A program made the position numbers and the translations under genes. Shown here one piece after another: positions 7,819 through 16,104 of a DNA stretch of 64,000 nucleotides (position 1 is its first letter; every line of letters begins with the position of its first letter). Below the pieces are notes generated by a model that did not search any database, was not told where the DNA came from, and saw only the letters and a program-made list of their open reading frames with translations. The stretch is from Engelhardtia mirabilis (lineage in GTDB: Bacteria > Planctomycetota > UBA1135 > GCA-002686595): assembly GCF_007748095.1 (NCBI RefSeq), contig NZ_CP036287.1, positions 5,332,001 to 5,396,000 of the forward strand. Reading direction: 5' to 3'.

Positions 7819-9804
7819 ATGAGCAGCACAAACTCCCCCTCGAACCGCGTCCATCGCACCCTCCTCGCCACCCTCGCCTTCGGCCTTCTCCTCGGCTCGG
7901 GGGCGCTCTGCGCCCCGGCGAGCGGGCAGGAGGGCTCAGCCGCTGCCGCGCCGGCCGCCGCGACCTCGAGGCTGGCCGATCGGCAGCACACCGAGGGCTC
8001 GCAGGATCCCGTGCTGCTGATCAACGGGGAGCCCATTTCCCAGGTCACCTTCGAGAACTGGATGCTCGACAACCGCGGGGAGACCTTCGCGTCGACCTTC
8101 GCCCTCGCCGTCGCCATCGAGTGGGCGGCGGAGCGGGCGGGGATCACGATCGACGACGCCTCCGTCAACGCGATCGTCCAGGCCGAGATCCAGGTCCGCG
8201 TCGACAACGTCTTCGGCGGTGACCGGGCCGGTTGGATCGCGGAGTTGGCCGTCAACGACCGGACCGAGGCGGGCTACGTGGCCCAGCAGATGCTCGACGT
8301 GCGGTCGCGCGAGCAGGCCCGGGCCCTGGCCAACATCGATCGGGTGGTGCCGGAAGCGAAGATCGTGCGCGATTGGGAGCTGCAGTACGGCCCACAGGGC
8401 ACGCGCCTCGGTGTGCGCGGACTCAAGCGCGGGGTGCAACTCGTGTCGACTCGCACGGGCCTCACGGTCGGGGAACGCAACGCCATGGTCGAGGAGCGCA
8501 CGCTCCAGGCCCGGACGGAACTCGAGGGCCTGCGAGCTCGCATCGCCGGCGGCGAGACCCTGGCCTTCCTGGCCAAGCAACTCAGCGACGACGAGGACAC
8601 GGCGTCGCGCGGCGGTCTCTTCGACGGCCCCTTCGACCCGCTCGGTTGGCCGAACGCCACGACCGACGCGCTCCTGTCACTGCCGGTGGGCCCGGTCTCG
8701 GAGCCGCTGCAGGGGCGTGGTGGCCTGTGGCTGTTCGAGGTCGTCTCGCGCAGCGTGACCCCCCTCGAGTCCGTGCGGGAGCAGCTGCACCAAGCCCTGG
8801 TCTTGGCCGGACCGGAGAGTGACGAGATCAACGACGTGGTGGTCGCCCTGGCCGATTCGACGACGATCGAAGTCGGCGACGCCCTGGCCCAGGACGATTT
8901 CTCCGATCGCAGCGCCGCGGCCGTGTTGATCGACGGCGAAGCAGTCGACCTGCACAACTTCGCCCGCTGGCTGCGCCTGCAGAACGGCGAGACCGTCAGT
9001 CGGCGCTTCGCCGAAGAGCGACTGATCGAGCACCGCGCCGCCGAAGCCGGAATTGTCCTGACCGAGGCCGAGATCCAGGCCCAGATCCGTGAGGATCGCG
9101 AGCGCATCGTCAAGCTCGGCCACGACGGCAACGAGGACAAGTGGCTGCAGGTACTCGACCGCAGCGGCCGCACCGTCGAGAGCTGGACCCGCGGCGCCCG
9201 CGAGCGCGCGGAGATCACGGTCCTGGCCGAGAAGCTGTGGCTGAAGGATCGGGTGGTCACCGACCAGGAGGTCCGCGACTTGTGGGCCAACCGCTATGGC
9301 ATCGACGGGATCTCGGTCGCCGCGCGCCTGATCGCGAAGTCCTTCGAGATGCCCGAGCGCCTCGAAGACGAACCTGAACGGACCTACAACATGCGGATTC
9401 TCGAGGCAGCGCGGCCCGACTACGACGAACTGGTCGAGCTGGGCCTGCGGGTGGAGGACGGCGAAGACTTCGGCGCGCTCGCCCGCCAGTACAGCGAGGA
9501 CTCCGAGAGCGCCGCCCTGGGCGGCATGGTCCCCGGCGGCTTCGACATCACGGCCTGGCCCGAGATCGTGCGCACGGCCCTCGGCGGCCTGAGGCCCGGT
9601 GAGGTGACCCCGCCCGTGCTGGTCGAGAACACGCTCTACCTGTTCGAAGTCACCGAGTACGTGGAGACCACCCTCGATTCCGTGGCCGAAGCCCTGCGCG
9701 CCGAGCTGCTCGTGACGCCGCCCACCGGCGTCGCCCTGGCCGCCTTCCGCAACGAACTGACCCGCGACCTGAGCTACGAAATCCTGCCGGCGATGCGCCA
9801 GTAG
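7819..9804 (+). CDS. Periplasmic SurA/PpiC-type peptidyl-prolyl isomerase, two rotamase domains
   Basis: A 661-residue exported folding factor. ATG 7819 gives a signal peptide (LLATLAFGLLLGSGALCAPASG), so I prefer it to the longer frame from 7639. Two parvulin domains are recognisable. The first has FLAKQLSDDEDTASRGG and ends LWLFEVVSR (about residues 235-325). The second has LARQYSEDSESAALGGMVPGG and ends LYLFEVTEY (about 550-625). Each is preceded by a long SurA-like helical domain. The arrangement suggests a chaperone for outer-membrane or secreted proteins. It is a monocistronic gene facing the GT-C/TPR gene 25 bp away. Confidence 0.85.
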   Translation: MSSTNSPSNRVHRTLLATLAFGLLLGSGALCAPASGQEGSAAAAPAAATSRLADRQHTEGSQDPVLLINGEPISQVTFENWMLDNRGETFASTFALAVAIEWAAERAGITIDDASVNAIVQAEIQVRVDNVFGGDRAGWIAELAVNDRTEAGYVAQQMLDVRSREQARALANIDRVVPEAKIVRDWELQYGPQGTRLGVRGLKRGVQLVSTRTGLTVGERNAMVEERTLQARTELEGLRARIAGGETLAFLAKQLSDDEDTASRGGLFDGPFDPLGWPNATTDALLSLPVGPVSEPLQGRGGLWLFEVVSRSVTPLESVREQLHQALVLAGPESDEINDVVVALADSTTIEVGDALAQDDFSDRSAAAVLIDGEAVDLHNFARWLRLQNGETVSRRFAEERLIEHRAAEAGIVLTEAEIQAQIREDRERIVKLGHDGNEDKWLQVLDRSGRTVESWTRGARERAEITVLAEKLWLKDRVVTDQEVRDLWANRYGIDGISVAARLIAKSFEMPERLEDEPERTYNMRILEAARPDYDELVELGLRVEDGEDFGALARQYSEDSESAALGGMVPGGFDITAWPEIVRTALGGLRPGEVTPPVLVENTLYLFEVTEYVETTLDSVAEALRAELLVTPPTGVALAAFRNELTRDLSYEILPAMRQ

Positions 9805-9829
9805 CGCGCGAGCTCTCCCACTGGCCGGT

Positions 9830-11722
9830 TCACTGGCCCGTCAGCTCGGCGATGCGCGCCAGGACCTGCGGCGTGGGCTCGAGCAGTCGCAACTGCTCGA
9901 GTGCCTCGTCGACGTGCCCTTCCAGGTGCAGCGCGTTCGCAAAGCCGAAGCGCAGTGCCTCATCGGCGGGGTCGAATTCCAAGGCGTCGCTGAAGCGTCG
10001 GGCCGCCGCGGGACCGTTGCCGAGCTGAAGCTGGATCCAAGCGGCCAAGGCGTTGGCGCGAAAGCGCTCGCGCTGGTTCGTCTGGGGATGCTCGACCACC
10101 AAGCGCAGGCGACCCAGGGCTTTCTGGAGCAGGGACTGGGCCTGGGCGCGGTCGCCCTCGGGATCCTCGAGGGAGGCGAAGGCCCGCCGCGACTCGAGCT
10201 CCGCCAGCAGCGTCTCGACTCGCGAAGTGCCCGGGTAACGTCGAGCCAAGCCCGTCGCGATCGATTCGGCCCGCTCGAGCTCGCCGGCCTCGACCGAGTA
10301 GACGGCCAGGTTGAACTCGCGCTTGTCGAGGTCCTGTTGCAACTCGTGGGCGTCGAAGACCGGGATCAACGTCGCGGCTGCTCCGATCGCCACGGCCGCG
10401 AGCAGACGCTTGGGGTCACGGTCGGCCGCGAGGAACCGCGTGACGAGGTAGCCGGCGAAGGGCAAGAGCAGTGGCACCAACGGCAGGCGGGCGCGCATGC
10501 TCGTCACGGTCGCCACGATCGTGCCCAGATAGAGCAGGTACAGGATCGCGAGGGCCGCCCCACCGCCGCGGCGCGCCCCGCGGCCGCGCTCGAGGACGAA
10601 CAGCAAGAGCCCCGCCAGACCCAGGCTGCCCCACAGGGCATAGCCCGGCACCAGGGGCGATAGCAGCGGCACGTACGTTGCCGCCCAGTCGAGCGAGTGG
10701 TTGTCCGGCACCTCGTAGGCGCCCAGGGTCAGGCGCAGCTTGTTCCAGAGGATGCGCGCGTGCAGCGACGGGTCAGCGGCGATGGAACGCAGCGTCTCGC
10801 CCAGCCAGAAGCTCGAGACCTCGCTCGGAGCGAGCTCGTGCCCCACCCGCCGCTCCGCCTCGTGGGCCCAGTCCGCGGCCTCGAACTGCGGGATCCCGCG
10901 CACCCAGTCGAACTCGGTGGCGCGTCCATAGGGGTTCTGGGCGTTGTTGCCGCCGTAGAGGTTGGTGCCGGCGCCGCTGGTGGTCAGGGCCAAGTCGCCG
11001 CCCACGACCCAGTTGCGCGTGGCCACCGGACCGAGGATCGCGAGCACGCCGACGGCCGTCGCCGCGGCCAAGGCCAGGGCGCGGCGCGCGCCGTCGCGAC
11101 GCCAGACCGCCGCCGCCGGCCAAGCGACGAGGATCGGAAGGAGCAACACCATGTTGCCGCGCAGCAACGCCCCCAGCCCCGCGAGGCAACCCAGGCCGAG
11201 GGACCGCCGCAGGGCCGAGCGCCGCTCGACGGGCGGGGGCGCCAGGCCCAGGGCGAGCAGCGCTGCGAGCCCCAGGAGCAAGGGCAGGAACAGATTCGGC
11301 TTGAGCAGTAGCGCCGGCATGAACAGGCCGGCGCGGTGCACCGCGAAGCCGAGCCCCGCGAGCCAACCCGCCGCCGGCCCGAAGAGCCTGCGCGTCAGGC
11401 CGAAGACCCCCGCCGCCACGAGGGCGCCGGAGAGGGCCTGCACGACTCGCAGACCGTGGCGCTCGGGACCCAGGACGGTGTAGACCGAGGCGATCCAATA
11501 GGGATAGAGGGGTTCCTGGAAGAAGACCTCGTCGCCGATCCAGTCGCCGCCGGCGATCTCGAGCGCCCAAGTCTCGTAGGAGGCTTCGTCGATCACCGGA
11601 CGGTCGGCGAGGGGGTAGTGGGCCTCGACCTGGACCAGGACCGCGAGTCGCAGGGCCAGCCCCACGACGAACACCACCAGGGCCCCGATCAGGGCTCCGC
11701 GACCGGGCTCGGGAGCGCTCAC
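9830..11722 (-). CDS. GT-C/ArnT-like membrane glycosyltransferase with C-terminal TPRs
   Basis: A 630-residue polytopic membrane protein. About ten hydrophobic segments follow a first luminal loop containing VIDEASYETWA, the acidic motif expected where GT-C (PMT/ArnT/GT39) enzymes bind a lipid-linked sugar. From about residue 470 the protein is soluble and TPR-like (EFNLAVYSVEAGELERAES, then FSDALEFDPADEALRFGFA). GTG 11722 is chosen because GTGA overlaps the upstream glycosyltransferase stop by 4 bp; the 82 codons before it are a shadow of that gene. The context (radical SAM and GT2 genes in the same operon) supports envelope glycan or glycoprotein work. Donor and acceptor are unknown. Confidence 0.75.
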   Translation of the reverse strand: MSAPEPGRGALIGALVVFVVGLALRLAVLVQVEAHYPLADRPVIDEASYETWALEIAGGDWIGDEVFFQEPLYPYWIASVYTVLGPERHGLRVVQALSGALVAAGVFGLTRRLFGPAAGWLAGLGFAVHRAGLFMPALLLKPNLFLPLLLGLAALLALGLAPPPVERRSALRRSLGLGCLAGLGALLRGNMVLLLPILVAWPAAAVWRRDGARRALALAAATAVGVLAILGPVATRNWVVGGDLALTTSGAGTNLYGGNNAQNPYGRATEFDWVRGIPQFEAADWAHEAERRVGHELAPSEVSSFWLGETLRSIAADPSLHARILWNKLRLTLGAYEVPDNHSLDWAATYVPLLSPLVPGYALWGSLGLAGLLLFVLERGRGARRGGGAALAILYLLYLGTIVATVTSMRARLPLVPLLLPFAGYLVTRFLAADRDPKRLLAAVAIGAAATLIPVFDAHELQQDLDKREFNLAVYSVEAGELERAESIATGLARRYPGTSRVETLLAELESRRAFASLEDPEGDRAQAQSLLQKALGRLRLVVEHPQTNQRERFRANALAAWIQLQLGNGPAAARRFSDALEFDPADEALRFGFANALHLEGHVDEALEQLRLLEPTPQVLARIAELTGQ

Positions 11723-12795
11723 GAGCGCACCATCTCCCAGGAGTCGCTGACTTGCCCCGCCCGCTCTTCGCGGCTCCCCCGCGCGATGTCGGCCAACAGG
11801 CGCCGCAGCCCGCGGCCGGGGGGCGAGAGCCACAGCAGGGCGACGAAGAGCGCGCACGCGGAGCCGCTCGGCCCACCCCACCGGGCCCAGACGAGCGCCG
11901 GCAGGGCCACCGACAGGAGCGCGGCGAGCCACGGGGTCGCTCCCGGCAGCCAGCGATAGGCGAACCACTGCAGTCGATCGAGCAGGCCGCCGCGCAGGGG
12001 GTGGGCGGTGCGCCGAACCAGGTGGAAGTAGCCGGCGGCGCGGCGGCGCACCTGGGACTCGCGCGCGTCACCGGCCGCGACCTTGGGCTCGAGGAAGCGC
12101 GCCCCGTCCACCAGCACCACCCGGCGCCCCGCGGCGCGCACTTGCAGCATCAGGTCGATGTCGTCGGCCACGAAGCCCCGCGGCGGCAGCAGCGCCAGGT
12201 CGGCGCGCCAACACAGGGCCTGGCCATGCACGCTGAACACGCGGCCGAAGCGCGACTCGATGCGCCGCACCAGCGCAGTGATCCGGTCGTACCGATCCCC
12301 CGCCGGCAGCGCCTCGGCCCCGTCGGCGCCGACGCAGCGACCGTCGGCCGCCAGGTCGCGCACGAACTCCTGGGTGCCACTGGCCATGCCGACCCGCCCG
12401 TCGTCGAAGGCCCTCGCGAAGGCCGCTGGGGCGCCTTCGCGCAGCACGACATCGGCGTCGGTCAACAGGACCAGGTCCGCGCTGCCGGCGAGCTCCTCGA
12501 GCGCGGTCGAGACGGCGCTGGCCTTGCCCGCCGGTCCGCGGTTGGCGATGACTTCGATCGCTAGCCCCTCGCGCGCGAGCTTCGCCGCGCAGCTGCGGGC
12601 CAACTCGGCCGTGGCATCGCTCGATGCGTCGTCGACCACCAGCACGCGCGGCGCGACGCCTCGCGGCCACTCGAGCCACGCCAGGTTGGACAGCTTGCGC
12701 TCGATCACCGCCGCCTCGTTGCGGCAGGGAACGATCACCCCGAAGCGCGGCCCGCCGGCCGCCGGACCGGCCTCATCGACGCTCGGCACGACCAA
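11719..12795 (-). CDS. Family 2 glycosyltransferase, membrane anchored
   Basis: 358 residues. A GT-A fold fills residues about 18-260: VIVPCRNEAAVIERKL, then VLVVDDASSDAT, then LLTDADV as the metal-binding DxD-type motif. VHGQALCWRA and FVADDIDLMLQ are typical of processive or bactoprenol-type GT2s. Two or three hydrophobic segments (WLAALLSVALPALVWA, ACALFVALLWL) close the protein. The start overlaps the radical SAM gene by 23 bp and the stop overlaps the GT-C gene by 4 bp, so expression is probably coupled. The sugar is unknown. Confidence 0.85.
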   Translation of the reverse strand: MVVPSVDEAGPAAGGPRFGVIVPCRNEAAVIERKLSNLAWLEWPRGVAPRVLVVDDASSDATAELARSCAAKLAREGLAIEVIANRGPAGKASAVSTALEELAGSADLVLLTDADVVLREGAPAAFARAFDDGRVGMASGTQEFVRDLAADGRCVGADGAEALPAGDRYDRITALVRRIESRFGRVFSVHGQALCWRADLALLPPRGFVADDIDLMLQVRAAGRRVVLVDGARFLEPKVAAGDARESQVRRRAAGYFHLVRRTAHPLRGGLLDRLQWFAYRWLPGATPWLAALLSVALPALVWARWGGPSGSACALFVALLWLSPPGRGLRRLLADIARGSREERAGQVSDSWEMVRS

Positions 12796-13873
12796 CCGTC
12801 ATCTGCGCCAGGAGCTTGGGCCAGGCCCGCGCGTTGAACAACACGTTGTCGGCCTGGGCGCACTCCCAGGTGCACTCGCAGCGGGTGTCGATGATCTCGC
12901 GCCGCAGCTCCTTGGCCTCGTGGGCTCTCCACAGGGCCGCCAGGTCCCAGTCGAAGTCGTCGAGCTGCCCCATGGGCTTGCCGAGTACCTCGCAGGGGTG
13001 CACCTCGCCGCCCTCGAAGATCACCGCCGAAAGAGCGCCCGCGGTGCAGGGCAGGTGGCGCTTGGCGCCGCCCGCGGCGACCTGCTCCACGTGGTCGTAC
13101 ATCAGCCGATCGCGGGCCACCGCGACCTTGGCCAGGGGGAAGTCGAAGTAGGGCAGCTTGCCGGCGTCCATCAGGCGCCGCTTGGTCTCGACCACCTCGC
13201 GGTAGCGGGCCAGGTCGACCACCAACAGGCTCTCGTCGAGGGCCGTCTGCCGCGCCAGGTTGATCGTCACGTTGTCGGGGTGGAGCTCGTCGACCAGCTC
13301 CTCCAGGTGACCGGCCAGGGAGTCCTGGTTCTCCGCGGTGACCGTCACGATCACGCCCACGCCCAGGTTGGGCTCGTCCGCGGCGCGCTCCTTGAGGCGC
13401 TTGACCGCCGCCATCGACTTGGCGTGGCCGCCGTCGATCTGACGGATCGCGTCGTGCACCGCCGGGGGTCCGTCGAAGGACACCGAGACCGACAGGTAGG
13501 TCTGCGGGCAACGCTCGAGGATCGCGTCGATCGAGCCGTCCATGTGCTTGATCAGGCCGTTGGTCGGGATCGCCAGGTGGCGCAGGCCGTGGCGTCCGAA
13601 GGCGTCGGCCAGGTCCGGCAGGTCGCGCCGCAGGAACGGCTCACCGCCGCCGAAGCTGACCCACAGGAGCGGCCCCATGGTCGCGGCCGAGTCCGCCAGG
13701 CGCTGGATCTTCTCGAGCGACGGCCCCTGGATCCCCTCGGCCACTTCCTTCCAGTGGAAGCAGTGGCGGCAACGCAGGTTGCAGGCCCCCGTGACGAACA
13801 GGGTCAGGTGCAGGGGCGGACCGTCGCGGCGAAGCCCGCGCGCGACGAAGGGGAGGTAGCGGAGGGCGTTCAC
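12773..13873 (-). CDS. Radical SAM protein with SPASM-like C-terminus
   Basis: 366 residues. The radical SAM cluster motif CNLRCRHC (Cys31, 35, 38) is followed by the SAM-binding GGGEP and by VSFDGPPAVHD, as in the SPASM/twitch class that modifies peptides or makes cofactors. C-terminal cysteines occur in PCTAGALSA, VHPCEV, and the tight group CECTWECAQ, which could bind one or two auxiliary 4Fe-4S clusters. Start is GTG 13873 with TAGATT 8 nt upstream. No precursor peptide is evident next to it. As the first gene of an operon with two glycosyltransferases it may act on a surface polymer, lipid or glycoprotein, but the substrate cannot be told. Confidence 0.85.
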   Translation of the reverse strand: MNALRYLPFVARGLRRDGPPLHLTLFVTGACNLRCRHCFHWKEVAEGIQGPSLEKIQRLADSAATMGPLLWVSFGGGEPFLRRDLPDLADAFGRHGLRHLAIPTNGLIKHMDGSIDAILERCPQTYLSVSVSFDGPPAVHDAIRQIDGGHAKSMAAVKRLKERAADEPNLGVGVIVTVTAENQDSLAGHLEELVDELHPDNVTINLARQTALDESLLVVDLARYREVVETKRRLMDAGKLPYFDFPLAKVAVARDRLMYDHVEQVAAGGAKRHLPCTAGALSAVIFEGGEVHPCEVLGKPMGQLDDFDWDLAALWRAHEAKELRREIIDTRCECTWECAQADNVLFNARAWPKLLAQMTVGRAERR

Positions 13874-13881
13874 CGGCGGCC

Positions 13882-13887
13882 AATCTA
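13882..13887 (-). promoter_or_regulatory. Possible -10 box (TAGATT) of the radical SAM/GT operon
   Basis: TAGATT ends 8 nt before the GTG at 13873, so transcription would start at or next to the start codon (leaderless). No -35 element is obvious. Confidence 0.4.
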
Positions 13888-14018
13888 ACAGAAGGATGCC
13901 AGTGCCCCCGGGGCGGCGACGGCTGGCGCAGTACGCCTGGCAGCGGTGCCGGGACGGTCGGACGACCGATCGGCCCCCTTGCCCGGAGTTGGGGGAACGG
14001 AACGCCCGCCCGTCGCCC

Positions 14019-15107
14019 TCAGGCGTCGCTGCCGGGAGTCCGGGAGCGGGCGCGACTGGCGAGCAGTTCCAGGGCCGGGGGCGCGAGTCGCTCCACGGTC
14101 AGGGTCGAGGTGTCCGCATCGCGGGCGTAGGAGCAGTAGTCGGGTGCGGTGCTCCAGACCTTCGCCCCGCGGCCGTAGAGCTCGATCTCCGCCGCCGAGG
14201 TCGGGGCGAAGAAGGCCAGCACCGGCACCCGCCGCGCCACGGCCACGTGCAGGGCCAGGCTGTCGCTGGTGACCAGCAGGTCGAGCAGGTCGACGATCGC
14301 GGCGAAGTCCAAGAGGGCGTTGTCGGTGCCCGCGTCGACCCAGCGCAGGCCCTCGCCCAGGGCGACGCCGATGGCTGCGTTGCGCTCGCGCTCCTCGGGC
14401 CCCCCCAAGAGCACGAAGCCGAGCCCCTCGGGATGGGCGGCGTCCAGGGTCCGCGCCAGCTCGACGGTGCGCTCGACCGAGAGCTTCTTCGACTCCCAAC
14501 GCCCACCGGAGCCCGTGTTCAGGCCGATCCACAGGCGGCTCGCGTCGATCCCGTGGCGCATGGCGAAGGTGCGGCCGGCGGCCTCGGCGGCGGCGCCCAG
14601 GGGCAGCTCGGGCTCGCCCATCTCGATGCCGAGCATGGCCGCGTAGATCGCGGCGTGGCTCTCGGTGTTCTCGAGCTTGAGCTGGTCGGCGCGCGCCTTG
14701 CCATGCACCGACAACAGGCCCATATCGAACCAGGGGCCTACGTCCGGCGTGTAGGCGCGCTCCCCGTCGGGTCGCAGCCAGGCGCCGGAGAGCACGCCGG
14801 GGCGGTCCTTCGGGTCGGCCACGACCGTGGCCAGGGCGCACAGGGGCAGCTCGTCGTCGAGGCTGATCACCCGCTCCCAGGCGCTGCCCAGCTCGACACC
14901 CAGGCGCCGGGCGCCATCGGCGTCGTCCGGACGCAGGCTGAGGGTCCGCGCCACCTGGGGGTGACCCTGGACCAGGTCCAGGGCAGCCGGAGCGGTGACC
15001 CAGGTGACCTCGGCCCCCGGGTAGCGAAGGTGGAGGCCGGGGAGAATCGACGTCGTGCGCAGCACGTCGCCCAGGGCGCCGGTCTTGAGGATCAGGATCG
15101 CTGTCAT
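14019..15107 (-). CDS. Family 9 glycosyltransferase (ADP-heptose:LPS heptosyltransferase type)
   Basis: A 362-residue GT-B enzyme. It opens with ILILKTGALGDVLRTTSILPGL, the GT9 N-terminal signature in which the Gly-Asp pair and Arg line the active site. The second domain has IGLNTGSGGRWESKKL and the nucleotide-sugar site VTSDSLALHVAVARRVPVLAFF. These features are those of WaaC/WaaF-type heptosyltransferases. HldE in the same window would supply ADP-heptose, so inner-core LPS assembly is the natural inference, though other GT9 donors exist. It is transcribed alone, divergent from the polyprenol-phosphate sugar synthase. Confidence 0.85.
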   Translation of the reverse strand: MTAILILKTGALGDVLRTTSILPGLHLRYPGAEVTWVTAPAALDLVQGHPQVARTLSLRPDDADGARRLGVELGSAWERVISLDDELPLCALATVVADPKDRPGVLSGAWLRPDGERAYTPDVGPWFDMGLLSVHGKARADQLKLENTESHAAIYAAMLGIEMGEPELPLGAAAEAAGRTFAMRHGIDASRLWIGLNTGSGGRWESKKLSVERTVELARTLDAAHPEGLGFVLLGGPEERERNAAIGVALGEGLRWVDAGTDNALLDFAAIVDLLDLLVTSDSLALHVAVARRVPVLAFFAPTSAAEIELYGRGAKVWSTAPDYCSYARDADTSTLTVERLAPPALELLASRARSRTPGSDA

Positions 15108-15118
15108 GGGGCCCGCGA

Positions 15119-15124
15119 AGCCTA
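15119..15124 (-). promoter_or_regulatory. Possible -10 box (TAGGCT) of the GT9 gene
   Basis: TAGGCT ends 11 nt before ATG 15107. The divergent gene has the same hexamer on the other strand at 15189. Confidence 0.35.
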
Positions 15125-15188
15125 TCCCACCCGCGCCCGAGGGTCAGCGACCGTGGGCACGAACCTCGCGCGGACCCCGGGCTCGCCG

Positions 15189-15194
15189 TAGGCT
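15189..15194 (+). promoter_or_regulatory. Possible -10 box (TAGGCT) of the polyprenol-phosphate sugar synthase gene
   Basis: CGTAGGCTTCC lies 35 nt before ATG 15230 and matches the TAnnnT pattern of the window. Confidence 0.35.
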
Positions 15195-15229
15195 TCCGGC
15201 GGCCACGGCCGTCCCCCCGCCTCCCCCCC

Positions 15230-15955
15230 ATGCGCTCCCTCGTCGTCCTGCCCACGTACAACGAGGCGGAGAACGTGCTCCTGCTCGCGCGCGAGGTCCT
15301 GGCGGCCGCGGCGGAGATCGAGGTGCTGGTGGTTGACGACGCCAGCCCCGACGGGACCGGCGCCCTGGTGCGCGGCGAGATGGAGCGCGAGCCGCGCCTG
15401 CACCTGCTCGAGCGCGCCGGCAAGCTGGGCCTGGGCACGGCCTACCTGGCGGGTTTCGAGCACGGCTTGAAGCACGGCTACGACCGCGTCCTGACCATGG
15501 ACTGCGACTTCAGCCACAAGCCCCAGTACCTGCCGCAACTGCTGGCCGGCATGGCCGATCACGACATGATGATCGGCTCGCGCTACGTGCCCGGCGGCGG
15601 TATCGAGAACTGGCCCATGCACCGCAAGTTCCTGTCGGGCTTCGCGAACGTCTACACGCGCGTGCTGCTGCGCCTGCCCGTGCGCGACTGCACCAGCGGC
15701 TACCGCTGCTACAGCCGCGAAGTGCTCGAACGGGTCGATCCCTTCGCCGTGCGCTCCAGCGGCTACTCCTTCCTGGAAGAGATGGTCTGGCGCGTGCAGC
15801 GCCACGGCTTCCGCATCGGCGAGACGCCGATCATCTTCGAGGACCGTGTGCGCGGTCAGTCGAAGATCAGCCAGGACGAGATCTACCGCGCGGCGTGGCA
15901 CGTTCTCGCCACGGCGCTGCGCCCGTCGCCGGCGGGGCGTCGGGACGGGCGCTGA
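15230..15955 (+). CDS. Polyprenol-monophosphomannose synthase (DPM1-like GT2)
   Basis: A 241-residue soluble GT2 enzyme that transfers mannose or a similar sugar from a nucleotide donor to a polyprenyl phosphate. Motifs in order are VVLPTYNEAENV, VLVVDDASPDGTG, KLGLGTAYLAGF, MDCDFSH (DxD-like) and GSRYVPGGGIENWP, followed by a helix that packs on the membrane. This is the DPM1 pattern without the GtrA-like membrane domain. The lipid-linked sugar it makes is the donor class used by GT-C enzymes such as those at 9830 and possibly 28767, a plausible functional link. ATG 15230 is the only sensible start. Confidence 0.9.
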   Translation: MRSLVVLPTYNEAENVLLLAREVLAAAAEIEVLVVDDASPDGTGALVRGEMEREPRLHLLERAGKLGLGTAYLAGFEHGLKHGYDRVLTMDCDFSHKPQYLPQLLAGMADHDMMIGSRYVPGGGIENWPMHRKFLSGFANVYTRVLLRLPVRDCTSGYRCYSREVLERVDPFAVRSSGYSFLEEMVWRVQRHGFRIGETPIIFEDRVRGQSKISQDEIYRAAWHVLATALRPSPAGRRDGR

Positions 15956-16061
15956 GGGGCAGGGCCGGCTCCGCGTGGCCTTGGCAAGACGGTCCGCAGG
16001 GATGGTCGGCCCCAGGGACGGTCGGCGAGGGGATTCCGAGCGCCCCCCCCCATTTCGGGCG

Positions 16062-16067
16062 TAACGT
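16062..16067 (+). promoter_or_regulatory. Possible -10 box (TAACGT) of the beta-helix gene
   Basis: GGGCGTAACGTCAAG lies 37 nt before ATG 16105. A near-identical GGGTAACGTCGAG precedes the ECF sigma gene at 63641. Confidence 0.4.
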
Positions 16068-16104
16068 CAAGACCTATCGCGGCCAAGGCGCTGCGGAGGT
16101 CTCT

